8,830 nucleotides of DNA. Origin: an uncultured Bifidobacterium sp. (GTDB lineage: Bacteria > Actinomycetota > Actinomycetes > Actinomycetales > Bifidobacteriaceae). The translations under genes and the position numbers were made by a program. The DNA is taken from positions 1 to 8,830 of the forward strand of contig CALEGL010000319.1 in NCBI GenBank assembly GCA_937876495.1, in the 5' to 3' direction. Under the pieces are notes generated by a model. The model searched no databases and was not told the DNA's origin. It was given only the letters and a program-made list of their open reading frames with translations. Of this stretch, positions 5,811 to 8,830 are shown piece after piece (within the stretch, counting starts at the first letter, position 1; each line of letters starts with the position of its first letter).

Positions 5811-5834
5811 CGCTATACTTGTCGCTACACTTGT
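5811..5834 (+). promoter_or_regulatory. Tandem -10-like repeat upstream of lepA
   Basis: Two adjacent 12-base units, CGCTATACTTGT (5811-5822) and CGCTACACTTGT (5823-5834), differ by one base. The first contains TATACT, a good -10 hexamer; the second contains TACACT. They lie 68-91 bases before the lepA start. A hairpin GGCGCC-GGGA-GGCGCC (5868-5883) follows in the leader. No clear -35 box was found. Confidence 0.5.
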
Positions 5835-5901
5835 GGGGGACCGGCCGAACGCGGTCAGGCGGAATCCGGCGCCGGGAGGCGCCGACGGGAGAGAGGACGA
5901 C

Positions 5902-7803
<1,902 letters not shown>

Positions 7804-7855
7804 CCTCCCGACGCTGCGATTCATCGAGCGCGACGGCGACGGAGGCGGAACGGGT

Positions 7856-7990
7856 ATGACATTCGAGGTCTATGTGCATGTGCCGTTCTGCCTGTGCCAT
7901 GCCGTGAAGCGGACGGTCCGGCGGACCGTCCGTAGGCATGGGGAGCGCGATTCATCGAGCGCGACGGCGACGGAGGCGGAACGGGTATGA
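7856..7990 (+). pseudogene. Truncated duplicate of the hemW start (44-codon open frame)
   Basis: From the ATG of copy 1 the first 13 residues (MTFEVYVHVPFCL) equal those of HemW, including the first cluster cysteine. The frame then enters the inserted palindrome (CHAVKRTVRRTVRRHGER) and the second repeat copy, which it reads in a different frame. It stops at TGA 7988-7990, overlapping the ATG of the intact hemW (ATGA). Cys16 and Cys19 of the iron-sulfur motif are absent, so it cannot be a radical SAM enzyme. Because it carries the complete original ribosome binding site, it would be translated if transcribed and could couple to hemW. Confidence 0.5.
7895..7946. repeat. 52-bp quasi-palindromic insert between the hemW repeats
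   Basis: This stretch separates the two 79-bp copies and has no other match that I can see in the window. It contains nested inverted repeats: an outer CCATGCC (7897-7903) with GGCATGG (7935-7941), and an inner CGGACGGTCCG (7910-7920) with CGGACCGTCCG (7922-7932) around one base. As RNA, CGGACGGT/ACCGTCCG would form an 8-bp hairpin with a 7-nt loop. No T-run follows, so it is not an obvious terminator. Confidence 0.8.
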
Positions 7991-8830
7991 CATTCGAGGT
8001 CTATGTGCATGTGCCGTTCTGCCTGCGTCGCTGCGGCTACTGCGACTTCAACACGTACACGGCCGTCGACCTCGGGGGAGGGGCGAGCCGGGGGAACTAC
8101 GCGCATATGGCCATCGCCGAGATGCGTCTGGTCCGACGCCGGCAGCTCGACCACGGCATCGAGGAGCCGGCGGCCTCCACCGTGTTCTTCGGCGGAGGCA
8201 CCCCGACGGTGCTGCCCGCCCACGACCTCGTGGCCATGCTGGACGCGGTGCGGGACGTCTGGGGGATCGAGGACGATGCGGAGGTCACCACGGAGGCGAA
8301 TCCGGACACGGTGACCGCCGATTCCATCCGCGAGCTGGCCGACGGCGGGTTCACGCGCGTCTCCTTCGGCATGCAGTCGGCGGTCCCCTCCGTTCTGCGC
8401 ACGCTGGACCGCACGCATACCCCGGCCAACGTGGAGGCGGGCGTACGCGCCGCCGACGCCTGCGGTCTGCGCAGCAGCGTCGACATCATCTACGGCGCCC
8501 CCGGCGAGTCCGTGGAGGACTGGCGGACCTCGGTAAGGGCGGCACTGGACCTCGGCGTCAACCACGTCTCCGCCTACGCGCTCACCGTCGAGCCGACCAC
8601 GACGATGGGCAGGCGCATAGCCGCGGGACGCCTGTCGTCCCCGGACGACGACGACGAGGCCGCCAAATACGAGATTGCGGACGACATGCTGACGGAGGCC
8701 GGGCTGCGCTGGTACGAGATCTCCAACTGGGCGCGTCCCGGCTTCGAGTCCCGTCACAACCTCGGCTACTGGCGCAACGTCGACTGGGCGGGTATCGGTC
8801 CGGGCGCCCATTCGCACTACGGCCTTGTAC
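7987..8830 (+). CDS. hemW: HemW, radical SAM haem chaperone family (3' end outside window)
   Basis: The first 281 codons of a HemW-type radical SAM protein, cut by the window edge. The start ATG at 7987 has GGAGG at 7972-7976. The cluster motif C12-LRR-C16-GY-C19-D-F21 binds the 4Fe-4S cluster. Phe21, where HemN has a fourth cysteine, together with the sequence DFNTY, marks it as HemW rather than coproporphyrinogen III dehydrogenase. GGGTP (69-73), the SAM-binding region TTEANPDTV, FTRVSFGMQS, DIIYGAPGES, YALTVEPTT and WYEISNWARPGFESRHNLGYW follow in the family order. HemW proteins bind haem and transfer it to acceptors; many were formerly annotated as oxygen-independent coproporphyrinogen oxidase. 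The gene follows lepA, a frequent actinobacterial neighbour, and its 5' region is duplicated. Confidence 0.93.
   Translation, partial: MTFEVYVHVPFCLRRCGYCDFNTYTAVDLGGGASRGNYAHMAIAEMRLVRRRQLDHGIEEPAASTVFFGGGTPTVLPAHDLVAMLDAVRDVWGIEDDAEVTTEANPDTVTADSIRELADGGFTRVSFGMQSAVPSVLRTLDRTHTPANVEAGVRAADACGLRSSVDIIYGAPGESVEDWRTSVRAALDLGVNHVSAYALTVEPTTTMGRRIAAGRLSSPDDDDEAAKYEIADDMLTEAGLRWYEISNWARPGFESRHNLGYWRNVDWAGIGPGAHSHYGLV

Larger units (their letters stand above)
7816..8025. repeat. Two perfect 79-bp direct repeats of the hemW 5' end
   Basis: Copy 1 is 7816-7894 and copy 2 is 7947-8025, offset by exactly 131 bases and identical throughout. Each copy contains the upstream sequence, the GGAGG ribosome binding site, the ATG and the first 13 codons of hemW. 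Copy 2 continues into the intact gene; copy 1 continues into a 52-bp quasi-palindrome. The duplication begins 12 bases after the lepA stop. Perfect identity means either a very recent event or an assembly artefact. Confidence 0.95.

Noticed and set aside
5746..5901. Longer LepA starting at 5746
   Set aside because: This stretch contains the promoter-like tandem repeat and leader hairpin and has no LepA similarity.
7904..7946. Rho-independent terminator between lepA and hemW
   Set aside because: The hairpin is followed by TAGGCATGGGGAGC with no T-run on either side.
7987..8830. HemN (oxygen-independent coproporphyrinogen III dehydrogenase)
   Set aside because: The cluster motif is CxxxCxxCxF with DFNTY and a short N-terminus, which is the HemW pattern; HemN has CxxxCxxCxC.

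Overview
The window is about two-thirds G+C and reads as part of a high-GC Gram-positive chromosome. The best fit is a Bifidobacterium or close relative. The clues are a short S20 with the actinobacterial N-terminus [11 protein letters not shown], an L25/CTC-type protein with an Ala/Pro/Asp-rich tail, a rpsT gene divergent from lepA followed by hemW, and the codon usage. The genus call is inference; no 16S gene is present. No tRNA, rRNA, CRISPR array, integrase or transposase is visible, and most of the window is core housekeeping genes.

Layout. Positions 1-201 hold no normal gene. They are the left half of a very large palindrome centred at 188/189 and mirror the upstream region and first 45 codons of the next gene. 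From 240 to 1978 lie pntAB and pntB (ATGA overlap), the membrane and NADP(H)-binding subunits of proton-translocating transhydrogenase; the pntAA partner is not in the window. A terminator follows, its 3' arm running into an extended -10 promoter, then a structured leader of about 150 nt, rplY (2202-2852) and a strong terminator. ilvE (3072-4199) follows with its own leader and terminator. A TRIC/UPF0126 membrane protein (4483-5262) faces rpsT (5391-5651, minus) across the rpsT terminator. rpsT and lepA (5902-7803) are divergent around a shared promoter region. hemW starts at 7987 and runs off the right edge.

Gene roles: pntAB/pntB (NADPH supply), ilvE (branched-chain amino acid transamination) and hemW (radical-SAM haem chaperone family) are metabolic or redox genes. 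rplY, rpsT and lepA belong to the translation apparatus. Each transcription unit seems to have its own promoter and terminator; lepA-hemW is the only likely multi-gene unit besides pntAB-pntB.

Two things are not ordinary. (1) The 5' end of pntAB is present twice in inverted orientation, with 46-bp perfect inner arms. In the next stretch outward every one of the 8 differences falls on an A of the antisense strand, and divergence is mixed farther out. (2) The 5' end of hemW, with its ribosome binding site and first 13 codons, is present twice as perfect 79-bp direct repeats separated by a 52-bp quasi-palindrome. Both may be real rearrangements or assembly/foldback artefacts, and the sequence alone cannot decide. 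I did not find a complete undescribed system.
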